From Sediminibacillus massiliensis (GTDB lineage Bacteria; Bacillota; Bacilli; Bacillales; Amphibacillaceae), in the NCBI RefSeq assembly GCF_900156915.1, contig NZ_LT732535.1, positions 827,480 to 891,479 of the forward strand: DNA of 64,000 bases, read 5' to 3'. The stretch's first letter is position 1. Each line of letters begins with the position of its first letter. The translations under genes were made by a program, and so were the position numbers. Under the pieces are notes generated by a model. That model made no database searches and was not told the origin of the DNA. It worked only from the letters and a program-made list of their open reading frames with translations. Positions 19,174 to 28,272 of the stretch are shown piece after piece.

Positions 19174-19958
19174 TTATTCTTCTCCTTCCACTTCTCGATG
19201 CATTGTTCTATCTCGGACAGTTTTCTTTTTGCCTCTTTTTCCCCTTCTCTTATGATATCCATGGTATCTTTAAAAGCTCGTGAACTGTAGGTGGAAACTT
19301 CCGGCTTGAGCATAATGTCGGCTCGGGTTCCTATAGTCTTTACCAGTTCATCCTGCATGATGTCAATACTTTGAATGATAACATCATAAATGGAATAAAT
19401 TCCTGTATTCGGTGTGTAATGAGCACAATCAACGCCTATGACGATGTCAGCCCCCATTGTTTTGGCGACTGAAACCGGCACCCTGTCAATCACTCCTCCG
19501 TCAATATACAGCTGATCTTCAATCCGTTCCGGAATGAAGATACCGGGGATGGATATACTTGCCCTTACCGCCGATGCAGCACTGCCTTCATAAAATACCT
19601 TTTTATTCCCATCATACAAATTCGTAGCGACGACTCCTATAGGAAGGTCAAACTCCTCTAGTTTTTTATTGAATGTTAGTAACTTGATATATTCTTTTAT
19701 TCTTTCTCCTTGTAAAAGACCCATTTTAGGAAGGGTAAAATCCAAAAAATATTTCCTTTTAAAAGTGGAAGCAAGTCGATAAAGACTATCGATATCCTGC
19801 CCTGCAGCATGCAATGATCCTACTAAAGCACCCATACTGCTGCCAGCTATCAGGTCGAATTTTATACCTGATTCCGACAAGACTTTGATCACCCCGACAT
19901 GTGCAAAGCCTCTCGCTCCTCCCGATCCAAGCGCCAATCCGATCGTCGGCTCACCCAC
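19170..19958 (-). CDS. ylbK: Patatin-like phospholipase family protein YlbK
   Basis: Serine acyl hydrolase of the patatin/RssA type. The oxyanion loop GSGGARGFAHVG, nucleophile elbow GSSMG and the aspartate of DGGVIDRVP are all present, giving the Ser-Asp dyad. The substrate is unknown. I place the start at GTG 19958 (VGEPTIGLALGS), because a GGGGGGAGA ribosome site lies at suitable distance; the longer ATG frame to 19994 lacks one and adds residues absent from the family. Co-transcribed with ylbL. Confidence 0.88.
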   Translation of the reverse strand: MGEPTIGLALGSGGARGFAHVGVIKVLSESGIKFDLIAGSSMGALVGSLHAAGQDIDSLYRLASTFKRKYFLDFTLPKMGLLQGERIKEYIKLLTFNKKLEEFDLPIGVVATNLYDGNKKVFYEGSAASAVRASISIPGIFIPERIEDQLYIDGGVIDRVPVSVAKTMGADIVIGVDCAHYTPNTGIYSIYDVIIQSIDIMQDELVKTIGTRADIMLKPEVSTYSSRAFKDTMDIIREGEKEAKRKLSEIEQCIEKWKEKNK

Positions 19959-20130
19959 AAGCATTCTCCCCCCGGACGAAATGTTTTTAAACATATTATG
20001 GCATAAATGATGGATCTATGAGCGTATATTGTTAAAGAATTGCTTGTACTATTCGGGCTATCCATATTCTACTATTTACCAATACAGAAGTACAGAAATG
20101 TGAGAGCATATCAGCTGGGAGGACATGAAT

Positions 20131-21339
20131 TTGAAATCAAAAATAAAATCAATTGTTCTTGCCTTCATTGCACTATTTCTTGCTGCATCCCTTATTTTGT
20201 ACCCTGATGAGGCTCTGGAGGCCAGTATAAGAGGACTCAATATGTGGTGGGAAATTGTCTTTCCATCCCTACTGCCATTTTTTATCACTGCAGAACTTTT
20301 GATTGGATTTGGGGTCGTCCGGTTTATCGGAATTCTTTTCGAACCTATCATGAGACCATTATTCAATGTGCCGGGAGTGGGAAGTTTTGTCTGGGCGATG
20401 GGAATGGCGAGCGGGTACCCGTCCGGAGCGAAATTGACGACAAGACTGCGGTTGGAGAATCAATTGACTAAAACAGAAGCTGAACGCTTGGTTTCTTTTA
20501 CCAATGCATCAAACCCTCTTTTTATATTCGGTGCTGTTTCAGTCGGGTTTTTCCATGATGCCAAACTGGGAATCCTTCTGGCAACCTGCCACTATCTGGG
20601 CAACACTCTTGTCGGTATATGCATGAGGTTCTACGGAATGAAAAACGACGACAATAAGGAAAGGGAAAAAAGCAAAATCTCGCTTTATGGTGCTCTTCAG
20701 GCTTTACATCGTACAAGATTGGAAGATTCCCGACCATTCGGGAAGATTTTCGGTGATGCAGTCATTAACTCCATCCAGACTTTGCTTATGATCGGCGGGT
20801 TCATCATTATGTTTTCCGTATTTACAAAACTGATTTTTTTAATTGGAATTTCCGGTTTCTTTGCCACCTTCATCTCCATAGGATTTCAATTGATCGGCAT
20901 ACCGGGTGAACTCTCCATTCCATTCTTTTCCGGATTGTTTGAGATAACGCTGGGAGCCCAAATGATTTCCCACACGGACGTTACCAATCTGCTTGCACCT
21001 GTTACGGTCGTATGTTTTATTCTTGCTTTTAATGGTTTTTCTGTTCAAGCCCAGGTCGCAAGCATTATAGCGGAAAGCGACATCAGTTTTGTTCCATACT
21101 TTTTCGCAAGGCTTTTGCATGGATTGTTTGCCAGCATACTCGCAGTAATCTTGTTCAAACCTTTATATTTAGATCAACAAACATTCGAATTTAATAACAT
21201 CCCGGTTTTTTCAACTAATAATAGTGATCGATGGTTTGATGTCCTCTATTTTTTGAAGGATATCGGGCCTCTCATAACCCTGATTTCACTTACATTCGCA
21301 GTTATCCTATTGTTCGGAAGAAGCTTCGGATCCAAATAA
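20131..21339 (+). CDS. ylbJ: Sporulation integral membrane protein YlbJ
   Basis: Polytopic membrane protein of about 402 residues with eight or more hydrophobic segments and the nucleoside-recognition (Gate) type core; WEIVFPSLLPFFITAELLIGFG and GMASGYPSGAKLTTRL are characteristic. B. subtilis YlbJ is SigE-controlled and needed for normal cortex formation. GGGAGG at 20117-20122 gives 8 bases to TTG 20131 but only 2 to ATG 20125, so TTG is preferred. Upstream, CATATT (20063-20068) followed by AATACAG is a weak SigE-like pair with short spacing. Divergent from ylbK. Confidence 0.9.
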   Translation: MKSKIKSIVLAFIALFLAASLILYPDEALEASIRGLNMWWEIVFPSLLPFFITAELLIGFGVVRFIGILFEPIMRPLFNVPGVGSFVWAMGMASGYPSGAKLTTRLRLENQLTKTEAERLVSFTNASNPLFIFGAVSVGFFHDAKLGILLATCHYLGNTLVGICMRFYGMKNDDNKEREKSKISLYGALQALHRTRLEDSRPFGKIFGDAVINSIQTLLMIGGFIIMFSVFTKLIFLIGISGFFATFISIGFQLIGIPGELSIPFFSGLFEITLGAQMISHTDVTNLLAPVTVVCFILAFNGFSVQAQVASIIAESDISFVPYFFARLLHGLFASILAVILFKPLYLDQQTFEFNNIPVFSTNNSDRWFDVLYFLKDIGPLITLISLTFAVILLFGRSFGSK

Positions 21340-21345
21340 ACAAAA

Positions 21346-21384
21346 ACAAGTCAGGAAAAGATTGAGAGCTTTCCCTGACTTTCA
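21346..21384. terminator. Bidirectional terminator between ylbJ and coaD
   Basis: Stem AAGTCAGGAAAAG/CTTTCCCTGACTT with an 8-base loop lies between the two convergent stops. Confidence 0.78.
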
Positions 21385-21394
21385 CTGTTGGCGT

Positions 21395-22457
<1,063 letters not shown>

Positions 22458-22558
22458 TGCAGGCACTCCCTCTTCCTATTTATGCTCGCAATTAATCCTA
22501 CCATAAAACATCCTATTCAGGAAATAATGACAATATTTTTCAAAATATGAAACGTTAT

Positions 22559-22587
22559 GTATATTATTTCTGTCTTCGTCCATAATA
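22559..22587 (+). promoter_or_regulatory. SigG/SigF-type promoter of csfG
   Basis: GTATA (22559-22563), 17 bases, then CATAATA (22581-22587). This matches the forespore SigG consensus (GHATR -35, CATNNTA -10) at every defined position; SigF recognises related sites. Predicted start near 22594. Position directly before the structured RNA supports it. Confidence 0.72.
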
Positions 22588-22593
22588 ATCTAG

Positions 22594-22748
22594 TGAAGCG
22601 GCTGTTTATCAGCAGCTGCTTCAGAACACGGAGAAGACTTACGTTTCCCCATAAGTTCTTCCTCCGGTTTCTCCTCTCCCTTTGCCTTTTTGGCTACCGC
22701 TGGTAACCAAAAAGGGCCTGCAGATTTTTATCTGCAGGCTTTTTTTTA
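22594..22748 (+). ncRNA. csfG: Sporulation small RNA CsfG
   Basis: About 155 bases between ylbH (rsmD) and ylbG, the position of the conserved sporulation RNA CsfG in endospore formers. Three hairpins are visible: GAAGCGGCTG/CAGCAGCTGCTTC at about 22594-22622; CCTTTTTGGCTACC/GGTAACCAAAAAGG at about 22685-22715; and a terminator GCCTGCAGA/TCTGCAGGC (22716-22739) with eight T. Between the first two is an unpaired C/U-rich stretch with TCCCCAT, TTCCTCC and TCTCCTCTCCC, which is complementary to ribosome-binding sites. No plausible plus-strand reading frame is present. Identification is by synteny, promoter type and architecture; a covariance-model search was not possible. Confidence 0.78.
22716..22748 (+). 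terminator. Terminator of csfG
   Basis: Nine-base perfect stem GCCTGCAGA/TCTGCAGGC, 6-base loop, then a T run. Confidence 0.92.
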
Positions 22749-23030
22749 TAAAGTTGTTTTCTATTGTTTTTTCAGTCATACCGTACTTGCGAACATTTCA
22801 GTGCAGAAAATTGGGTATTTTCAGGGGGAAGACCCCGCCTTAACGAAAGTCCTTATTCATCCAAGATATGAACAACTCTAAATCAGATTATCACTGGTGC
22901 GCATTTTGATATAAAAAGCATCTGAACTTATGGGGAGAACCTTTACATAAGATATTATTCTGTCCTCCTTATATTTTAATTTGATCTCTTCCATGCTAAA
23001 GTAAGCAATACGGGAAGGAGAGTAAATACA

Positions 23031-23411
23031 ATGAAAAAATTTATTCAATTGGGTGAAGGCCTTTCAGATTTCTATGAACTTTTGGAGCTGGCAAATCAAA
23101 TGCCTCAAAGAGTCAATAGTTTTGTATCACTGCCTACAGAAAAAAACGGCTATCATGTAACTTCGCTGGTATTAATCATGCAACCGGCCAGACAAGGTGA
23201 ATTCCAACCCATTTATGTTTGTCTTGAAGGAATACCTGATCCGAATCACAAACCGAATCAACGGTTTGATTTGTTCAAAGAAACAGCGGATCGGTTAAAC
23301 AAGCGGATTATCGAGCTTCAGATAAAGCCATCTACTGATTTTTATGAAACAGAATTGTACTTTCAGTATGTAATGGGCATCTTTCAAATGAACCGTTTAC
23401 TGAAAATATAA
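23031..23411 (+). CDS. Conserved Bacillaceae protein, DUF7147-like
   Basis: 126-residue soluble protein beginning KKFIQLGEGLSDFYEL. It has no signal peptide, membrane segment or recognisable catalytic motif. Related proteins at this position in Bacillaceae have sometimes been labelled methylthioribose kinase, but it is far too short to be that kinase; DUF7147 is my tentative family name from memory. It has a strong GGAAGGAGAG ribosome site. It lies between csfG and ylbG and shares a bidirectional terminator with ylbG. The 280 bases before it, back to the csfG terminator, hold nothing else that I can identify. Confidence 0.72.
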   Translation: MKKFIQLGEGLSDFYELLELANQMPQRVNSFVSLPTEKNGYHVTSLVLIMQPARQGEFQPIYVCLEGIPDPNHKPNQRFDLFKETADRLNKRIIELQIKPSTDFYETELYFQYVMGIFQMNRLLKI

Positions 23412-23412
23412 C

Positions 23413-23450
23413 GAAAAGCAATCAGGAAACGATCTCCTGATTGCTTTTTC
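23413..23450. terminator. Bidirectional terminator
   Basis: Stem AAAGCAATCAGGA/TCCTGATTGCTTT with 7-base loop and T runs on both strands, between the 126-residue protein and ylbG. Confidence 0.9.
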
Positions 23451-23455
23451 ACAGC

Positions 23456-23734
23456 CTATATTCCCATTTTATAATCATATTCTTTTGCCTTATCCATTTT
23501 GGCATTCTCGAATTCTGTTTTTACAGAAGGCTTATGAGAGAATTCTACCTTCGTAATATAAGGCAGTTCGTTTAATCGTGCGGCTTTTTCTTCCAATTCT
23601 TCTTGATTAACATATAATACAGCGTATTTAAGCTCCTTTGACACATAAATCAAGTGGCCAAAGCGCTTAATCTGTTTAACGTTTTTCATATGGTGAAACC
23701 ATACGATTAACCCTTGGCGTTTTGTTCTCATCAT
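23456..23734 (-). CDS. ylbG: YlbG family protein (UPF0298/DUF2129)
   Basis: 92-residue cytoplasmic protein of unknown function. The opening RQGLIVWFHHMKNVKQIKRFG, followed by LIYVSKELKYAVLYVN, is typical of YlbG. Flanked by csfG on one side and ylbF on the other as in B. subtilis, which also anchors the csfG call. Confidence 0.9.
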   Translation of the reverse strand: MMRTKRQGLIVWFHHMKNVKQIKRFGHLIYVSKELKYAVLYVNQEELEEKAARLNELPYITKVEFSHKPSVKTEFENAKMDKAKEYDYKMGI

Positions 23735-23827
23735 GTTTTCCCCGCTTATAGCATTATTGTTTTATTTTAACAGAATATTCTTTATGCAACAAGATGGAGG
23801 AAAGGAACTGATACACCATGAATCTGT

Positions 23828-24271
23828 TTAAGATGCCTGGCATCCACAACCACTGCTGCCGCTTCCACAGCCACAGCCTCCATCTTGCAAGGCTGCACCA
23901 TCTTTTGGAACCTTCACTTGCTTGCTCACACTGAAGGCAACCAGTTCACTGACTTCATCAAGAAAAGCCTGCAAATTTCTTTCGGCAATTTTGAAAGAAG
24001 CGACCTTGTCGTTCATATCGAGTTCCCTTTTAATAGAACGAATGTCCTTCATAATTTGGCTGTAATCAGGATGGTATCGGCCGAACCTCTGGACATCTTC
24101 GTACTGCTCTTTGGTACCCTTGAATTCGGCAATTAATTTTTGTGCTTCTGGATCTTCATCCAACGCTTGTTTTGCCAAATTATATTGTTCCATTACATCA
24201 GAATTAAGTATCATTTTACCGATCTGTTCTGATTTATCTATCATATCAACTATTTCTAAAGTAGCAATCAT
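23828..24271 (-). CDS. ricF: RicF (YlbF), subunit of the Ric/Y-complex
   Basis: 147-residue helical protein of the YlbF/YmcA family. In B. subtilis RicF joins RicA and RicT in a complex that carries iron-sulfur clusters and acts with RNase Y on polycistronic RNA and in the phosphorelay. The cysteine-rich C-terminus (GCGCGSGSSGCGC) matches the cluster-binding end of YlbF and separates it from YmcA. GGAGGTG ribosome site five bases before the ATG. Confidence 0.92.
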   Translation of the reverse strand: MIATLEIVDMIDKSEQIGKMILNSDVMEQYNLAKQALDEDPEAQKLIAEFKGTKEQYEDVQRFGRYHPDYSQIMKDIRSIKRELDMNDKVASFKIAERNLQAFLDEVSELVAFSVSKQVKVPKDGAALQDGGCGCGSGSSGCGCQAS

Positions 24272-24332
24272 ATTTGCACCTCCACAATACCTATGATAGC
24301 AACTTTTTACAATAAATAAAAGAGGGCAGGCA

Positions 24333-24566
24333 TCAATCTTTCATTGCACCTGCCATCTGGATCAACATAGAAACCATTTGCATCTGACTGCTAATTCTTT
24401 CTATTTTCTGTGGTACCGTCTTCCCATAAAAAACCTTTGCTTCTTTTTCCAACTGCGTTATTAATGATGGATCCCTGGTCAACATTCTATACCATAGCGG
24501 ATTCATCCTGATAAAATGCCGGAGATCTTTTCGGTCCATTAGATACTGCATCAGTGTCGGCTGCAC
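24333..24566 (-). CDS. ylbE: YlbE-like protein
   Basis: 77-residue helical protein of unknown function; YLMDRKDLRHFIRMNPLWYRML matches the YlbE family, in the expected place between ylbF and ylbD. GTG 24566 sits 7 bases after AAGGGAG; the ATG at 24572 would be only one base away, so GTG is preferred. Begins 17 bases after the ylbD stop, so the pair is probably one transcript. Confidence 0.82.
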   Translation of the reverse strand: MQPTLMQYLMDRKDLRHFIRMNPLWYRMLTRDPSLITQLEKEAKVFYGKTVPQKIERISSQMQMVSMLIQMAGAMKD

Positions 24567-24583
24567 AATCATGCTCCCTTCCG

Positions 24584-24994
24584 CTAATCTTTACTCCAAT
24601 TAAAAGGTTGGCTTTTTTTTGTGCCGATATTTCCTTGTCTTTTTATTTCCTGGAACTGGCCTACGAGTGTCTGGATGTTGGAAATAGCACCGTTTAGTTG
24701 ATGGATATGATGCTGGACTTTGTTAAGATCGACATTTTCGATCATTTTCATAAATTGTCCCGTCAACTCTTGTTGTTTATCTTTTTTTGTTTCTTTATCT
24801 GTTTTCCCTGCTTGGCTGTCTGATGTGGCATCAGTTCGATAACGATTCCAAGTATCGTCCTCTTCACCCAATAAAACCCATTTTTCATAGTAATCCTGCC
24901 AATTGCCATGGTTCTCTTTAACTTCTTTAATCAAGAGGGGATGGCGTTTGACGAATTCCTTGAATTCTTTAACAGTAGGATGCACATCCTTCAT
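24584..24994 (-). CDS. ylbD: YlbD family putative spore coat protein
   Basis: 136-residue hydrophilic protein with the YlbD opening VKEFKEFVKRHPLLIKEV followed by WQDYYEKWVLLGEED. The middle is Lys/Asp rich and low in complexity (KTDKETKKDKQQEL), and the C-terminus is helical. B. subtilis YlbD is listed as a sporulation-linked coat candidate; the role here is inferred from family and position only. Confidence 0.83.
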   Translation of the reverse strand: MKDVHPTVKEFKEFVKRHPLLIKEVKENHGNWQDYYEKWVLLGEEDDTWNRYRTDATSDSQAGKTDKETKKDKQQELTGQFMKMIENVDLNKVQHHIHQLNGAISNIQTLVGQFQEIKRQGNIGTKKSQPFNWSKD

Positions 24995-25171
24995 TTGCGT
25001 TCACCTCGATTTTTCCCTTTTAACCTTTTGACTATTCGTACTTAAAGATGTTGATAGTTTTGTTTTTATTTTATGATGAACAAAAAAAAATCGTGCCAAA
25101 CGTCTATATACAGCTTGTCAACAAAAAAATGCCTGAGAACTTATGCGTCCTCAGGCTGATGATCTATCGCT

Positions 25172-26239
25172 TTATGGTTTTTGCAGAAAATTCTGTGTGT
25201 AATAATATTTGTGCACTCCTACCCCCAGATGCGTGTATTCCTCTTTCAGCAGGGCTTCTCGATGCCCCTCACTGTTCAACCAGCCTTCAACTGCTGCAGG
25301 TCCATCAGTATATTGTGCGGCAATGTTTTCACCGGCAGTATAGTATGAAATGTCACTTGCTGCGAGCCGCTCTTTCAATCCTTTTCCGTCTTGAGTGTAG
25401 TGCGAAAAATAATTGTTTTGATCCATATCTTTGCTATGTCCAAATGCTACATCTGCAACCGGATCATCCCAATCTAATTTTCCTTTTGCGAAGCGGTGGC
25501 GGTAAATATTTGTGATATCAAAAATTTGCTGTTCCATACCTGATTGCACTTTTGTCCATTCCCCGTCAGTAAGCACGGGCGCTTCCGGCAGTTTGCCTCG
25601 ATAGAAGATTTCATATGGACGTTGTACTAGCAATATGTCTGCATTCATTAATCTAAAAGATGACAAAGAATTAGTAAAGGTATCAAAATATAATTGCAGA
25701 AAAAGGTCGTCATCCACTTTTACAAGCGGCTCGGATTTCAGTTGCTCTTCGGTCAGGCGGAAACGATAGGAGGTTACTCCTTTAGATAACGTTACTTCTT
25801 GGCCGAAATCAAATTCTGCTTGGACTTGCTCATAATCCTGCCCGATCTCCAATGGCTCATACTCCACCTCATTGCCGGTCGCAAACAAGGTAACAATCTC
25901 CCCATCCATTACACCGAACTGGAAATATTCATTCTCATAGTCGGTAAATACCCACCATTCATAACCATACGAGCTTTGGTCGATTCTTTCCGGATCCCCT
26001 AGCTTTTCTTCTAGTTCACGGGCCTCTCTGCCAACCCAGTTAAACATACTCTCCTCAACATCAACATCCGCCGATGTCAGTTTCTCTGGAGTCTCTTTCT
26101 CTTTCATTTCTGTCTCTTTTGTATGTAATCTTTCTTCTTTCCAGGCAGCCTTCTCTTCTTTTGAAAACCCAGAACCCAAAAAATAATAAATTCCTGCACA
26201 GATTACTAATAATACTATTACTGTCTTAACTGCTCTCAT
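25172..26239 (-). CDS. ylbC: Membrane-anchored CAP/SCP-like domain protein (YlbC type)
   Basis: 355 residues: an N-terminal signal anchor (residues 5-22), a CAP-associated N-terminal domain around 70-210 (MFNWVGREARELEEKLGDP) and a C-terminal CAP domain (DITNIYRHRFAKGKLDWDDP ... SHYTQDGKGLKERL ... AGENIAAQY ... NSEGHREALLKEEYTHLGVG). CAP domains of bacteria are secreted proteins without a settled activity. It closes the ylb block. A 176-base gap separates it from ylbD. Confidence 0.88.
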   Translation of the reverse strand: MRAVKTVIVLLVICAGIYYFLGSGFSKEEKAAWKEERLHTKETEMKEKETPEKLTSADVDVEESMFNWVGREARELEEKLGDPERIDQSSYGYEWWVFTDYENEYFQFGVMDGEIVTLFATGNEVEYEPLEIGQDYEQVQAEFDFGQEVTLSKGVTSYRFRLTEEQLKSEPLVKVDDDLFLQLYFDTFTNSLSSFRLMNADILLVQRPYEIFYRGKLPEAPVLTDGEWTKVQSGMEQQIFDITNIYRHRFAKGKLDWDDPVADVAFGHSKDMDQNNYFSHYTQDGKGLKERLAASDISYYTAGENIAAQYTDGPAAVEGWLNSEGHREALLKEEYTHLGVGVHKYYYTQNFLQKP

Positions 26240-26503
26240 AGGCCCTTAACTCCTTTTCACCGCTTATAAAATTATAGTAGTATGTACCAAAAATTATGAA
26301 AAAACATTATCTTATAAAATGTTAGTTTACCAAATTTATCCGAACCTGTGTTGTAAAAACAGAAGGATTCCTGCTAAGTACTCATTTTCGGGGCTGTCCG
26401 GCAAGGAGCATAAAGGAACGGCCGTGACGGAATATTAATTGCAAGTTGAACGGATTCATACTATTATAAGATTAGTCAGAACAATTTTTGTGAGGTGGAA
26501 GGA

Positions 26504-26869
26504 ATGAAAATAGAAGGAACAGGAATCGAAGGAACATTTATTGATTTAAAGCCACTGGACCATATCATGGATACGATTGCTTTCGTCCGTGCAGGACAGT
26601 GGGATTATGAGCGTGTTACATACGATTATAAAGTTGGTTCTGCTGAGAAAAACATAACCTATTACATACGTATTCAAGGCTATGCGGTGGAAGGAGACGT
26701 TGATAAGGGCGATGCAGTCATCAAACTTGGCACCCCGCTTTTAGGCAAGCATTACTATCCACATGGAGTGGAATATGGTGAACAAGAAGGCTTTCCGGAA
26801 AGCCTTGTAGACAAAACAAAACGGGTCCTTTCCAAAGCCAAAAATGAGCTTGACAGCTTTGAAAAATAA
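26504..26869 (+). CDS. YugN-like family protein
   Basis: 121-residue soluble protein of the YugN-like family (function unknown); GQWDYERVTYDYK and YYIRIQGYAVEGDVD are the recognisable stretches. The ATG at 26504 is chosen, since GAGGTGG lies 5 bases upstream; the frame extends 9 bases further but only into that site. Followed by a strong terminator, so monocistronic. Confidence 0.82.
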   Translation: MKIEGTGIEGTFIDLKPLDHIMDTIAFVRAGQWDYERVTYDYKVGSAEKNITYYIRIQGYAVEGDVDKGDAVIKLGTPLLGKHYYPHGVEYGEQEGFPESLVDKTKRVLSKAKNELDSFEK

Positions 26870-26874
26870 TATTA

Positions 26875-26912
26875 AAAAGCTGCTGATTACTCTGGATCAG
26901 CAGCTTTTTTAA
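26875..26912 (+). terminator. Terminator of the yugN-like gene
   Basis: Stem AAAGCTGCTGAT/ATCAGCAGCTTT followed by TTTTTT. Confidence 0.9.
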
Positions 26913-26952
26913 ATTTTTGTTTCCCCCGATTCCTTCACAACAATAATTTAGC

Positions 26953-27004
26953 GTAACATGTTACTATTTAGTTAAAGCATTATAACTAACTTAATTTATA
27001 ATGC
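26953..27004 (+). promoter_or_regulatory. Two palindromic sites upstream of the ytvI-like gene
   Basis: GTAACATGTTAC (26953-26964) is a perfect 12-base palindrome. Twelve bases later GCATTATAA (26977-26985) and TTATAATGC (26996-27004) form a perfect 9-base inverted repeat with a 10-base spacer; the right arm contains TATAAT (26997-27002). This looks like operator-promoter architecture, but no regulator is identified and no good -35 is visible. Confidence 0.4.
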
Positions 27005-27116
27005 TACCTATTCAAAATGTAAACTTCGTGCTATATTTTGAATAATGTTGCATGATAATTGCTCAACAGTAAACTTTCAGATGTGTTCCATATGCACACT
27101 ATCTTTTTTTATCATT

Positions 27117-28208
27117 ATGCGTTCCTTAGAAAGGAGATACATAAGCAAATTGTTCCGTTACATAAGCAAACGTCAATTAATCATAATCATATCAATAATC
27201 ATCTTAGCAATTGCAGGTTATTTTATATTGCCAGTCTCCATCCCGTTGATTTTGGCATTGCTGACAGCATTATGCCTGAACCCCGCGATCAGATGGCTTC
27301 AACTGCGATTCAAAATAAACCGAAAAATTTCCGTTACAATCGTATTTTTGATCTTTTTGCTATTGATTAGTTTGATCGGCACGTATTTTGTCACGCGCGC
27401 TGTTACACATGTCGTGAATTTCGCAGAAAATGCTCCAGTGTATGTGAACCAACTCAATACGAAATTTATCGAGTGGGAATCAGACTTAGACAGATTTACA
27501 GAAGACTTACCTGCAGAATTTGTAACCGAAGTAAAAGACGGCATTATCAGCAACTTGCAAATATTTAATGAGAAGGTGAAGCAATATTTGGAGCTGGATA
27601 AAATAGCTTCAGCAGCTGCGAAGATACCTGAATATCTGGTGAGCCTGCTCGTTTATTTAATAGCTCTATTCCTGTTTATGTTAGAACTTCCGCGTCTCAA
27701 GTCAAAATCTTATGATCATTTGACCCCTAACACTGCGGAAAAAGTTAAATTTATGAATGCTCGGTTATCTTATGTAATACTCGGATTTCTGAAAGCCCAG
27801 TTTCTGGTCAGTATAATCATTTTTATTGTTTCTCTATTAGGCCTGTTGTATATATCACCAGAGGTTGCCATCATTATGTCCATTGTCATCTGGATAGTCG
27901 ACTTCATTCCCATTATTGGGTCCATTGTCATTCTGGGACCGTGGTCACTCTATATGTATTTGGCAGGCGATCCAATAATGGGGACCAAGCTGGCCATATT
28001 GGCTATCATCTTGCTCGCCATCAGAAGAACGGTTGAACCAAAAGTAATGGGACGACACATAGGTCTTTCTCCGTTGGCGACCCTCATAGCAATGTATTTA
28101 GGTTTGCAGTTGATCGGCATCGTCGGCTTTATCCTTGGACCATTGCTCGTCATTGCATTTAACTCTGCAAAAGAAGCCGGAATCATTAAATGGAACTTCA
28201 AGGTATAA
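27117..28208 (+). CDS. ytvI: AI-2E family permease, YtvI-like sporulation membrane protein
   Basis: About 364 residues with seven or eight membrane helices and a hydrophilic segment in the middle (ENAPVYVNQLNTKFIEWESDLDRF), the layout of the AI-2E exporter family. The end RRTVEPKVMGRHIGLSPLATL resembles YtvI, a SigE-controlled sporulation protein. The start is unsettled: the frame is open from 27045, ATG 27117 has no ribosome site, and the only good one (AAAGGAG, 27130-27136) precedes ATA 27141 and TTG 27150 at awkward distances. Not in the B. subtilis ylb/cta order, so this is a local insertion or rearrangement. Confidence 0.82.
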   Translation: MRSLERRYISKLFRYISKRQLIIIISIIILAIAGYFILPVSIPLILALLTALCLNPAIRWLQLRFKINRKISVTIVFLIFLLLISLIGTYFVTRAVTHVVNFAENAPVYVNQLNTKFIEWESDLDRFTEDLPAEFVTEVKDGIISNLQIFNEKVKQYLELDKIASAAAKIPEYLVSLLVYLIALFLFMLELPRLKSKSYDHLTPNTAEKVKFMNARLSYVILGFLKAQFLVSIIIFIVSLLGLLYISPEVAIIMSIVIWIVDFIPIIGSIVILGPWSLYMYLAGDPIMGTKLAILAIILLAIRRTVEPKVMGRHIGLSPLATLIAMYLGLQLIGIVGFILGPLLVIAFNSAKEAGIIKWNFKV

Positions 28209-28216
28209 CAAACAAA

Positions 28217-28262
28217 GAAAGACAAGGCACTCTGTCTTATAGAGGAAGTGCCTTGTCTTTCG
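28217..28262. terminator. Bidirectional terminator
   Basis: Stem AAAGACAAGGCACT/AGTGCCTTGTCTTT between the convergent ytvI-like and acetyltransferase genes. Confidence 0.85.
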
Positions 28263-28272
28263 TTTTGTCCAT

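Noticed and set aside
22590-22652. 20-residue minus-strand frame (MGKRKSSPCSEAAADKQPLH) with a perfect GGAGGA ribosome site
   Set aside because: It is the exact antisense of csfG; the apparent ribosome site is only the complement of the CCTCC motif in the sRNA, and the 5' stem explains the rest.
25048-25515. 155-residue plus-strand frame opposite the CAP protein
   Set aside because: Overlaps the conserved CAP domain on the other strand, with no family resemblance.
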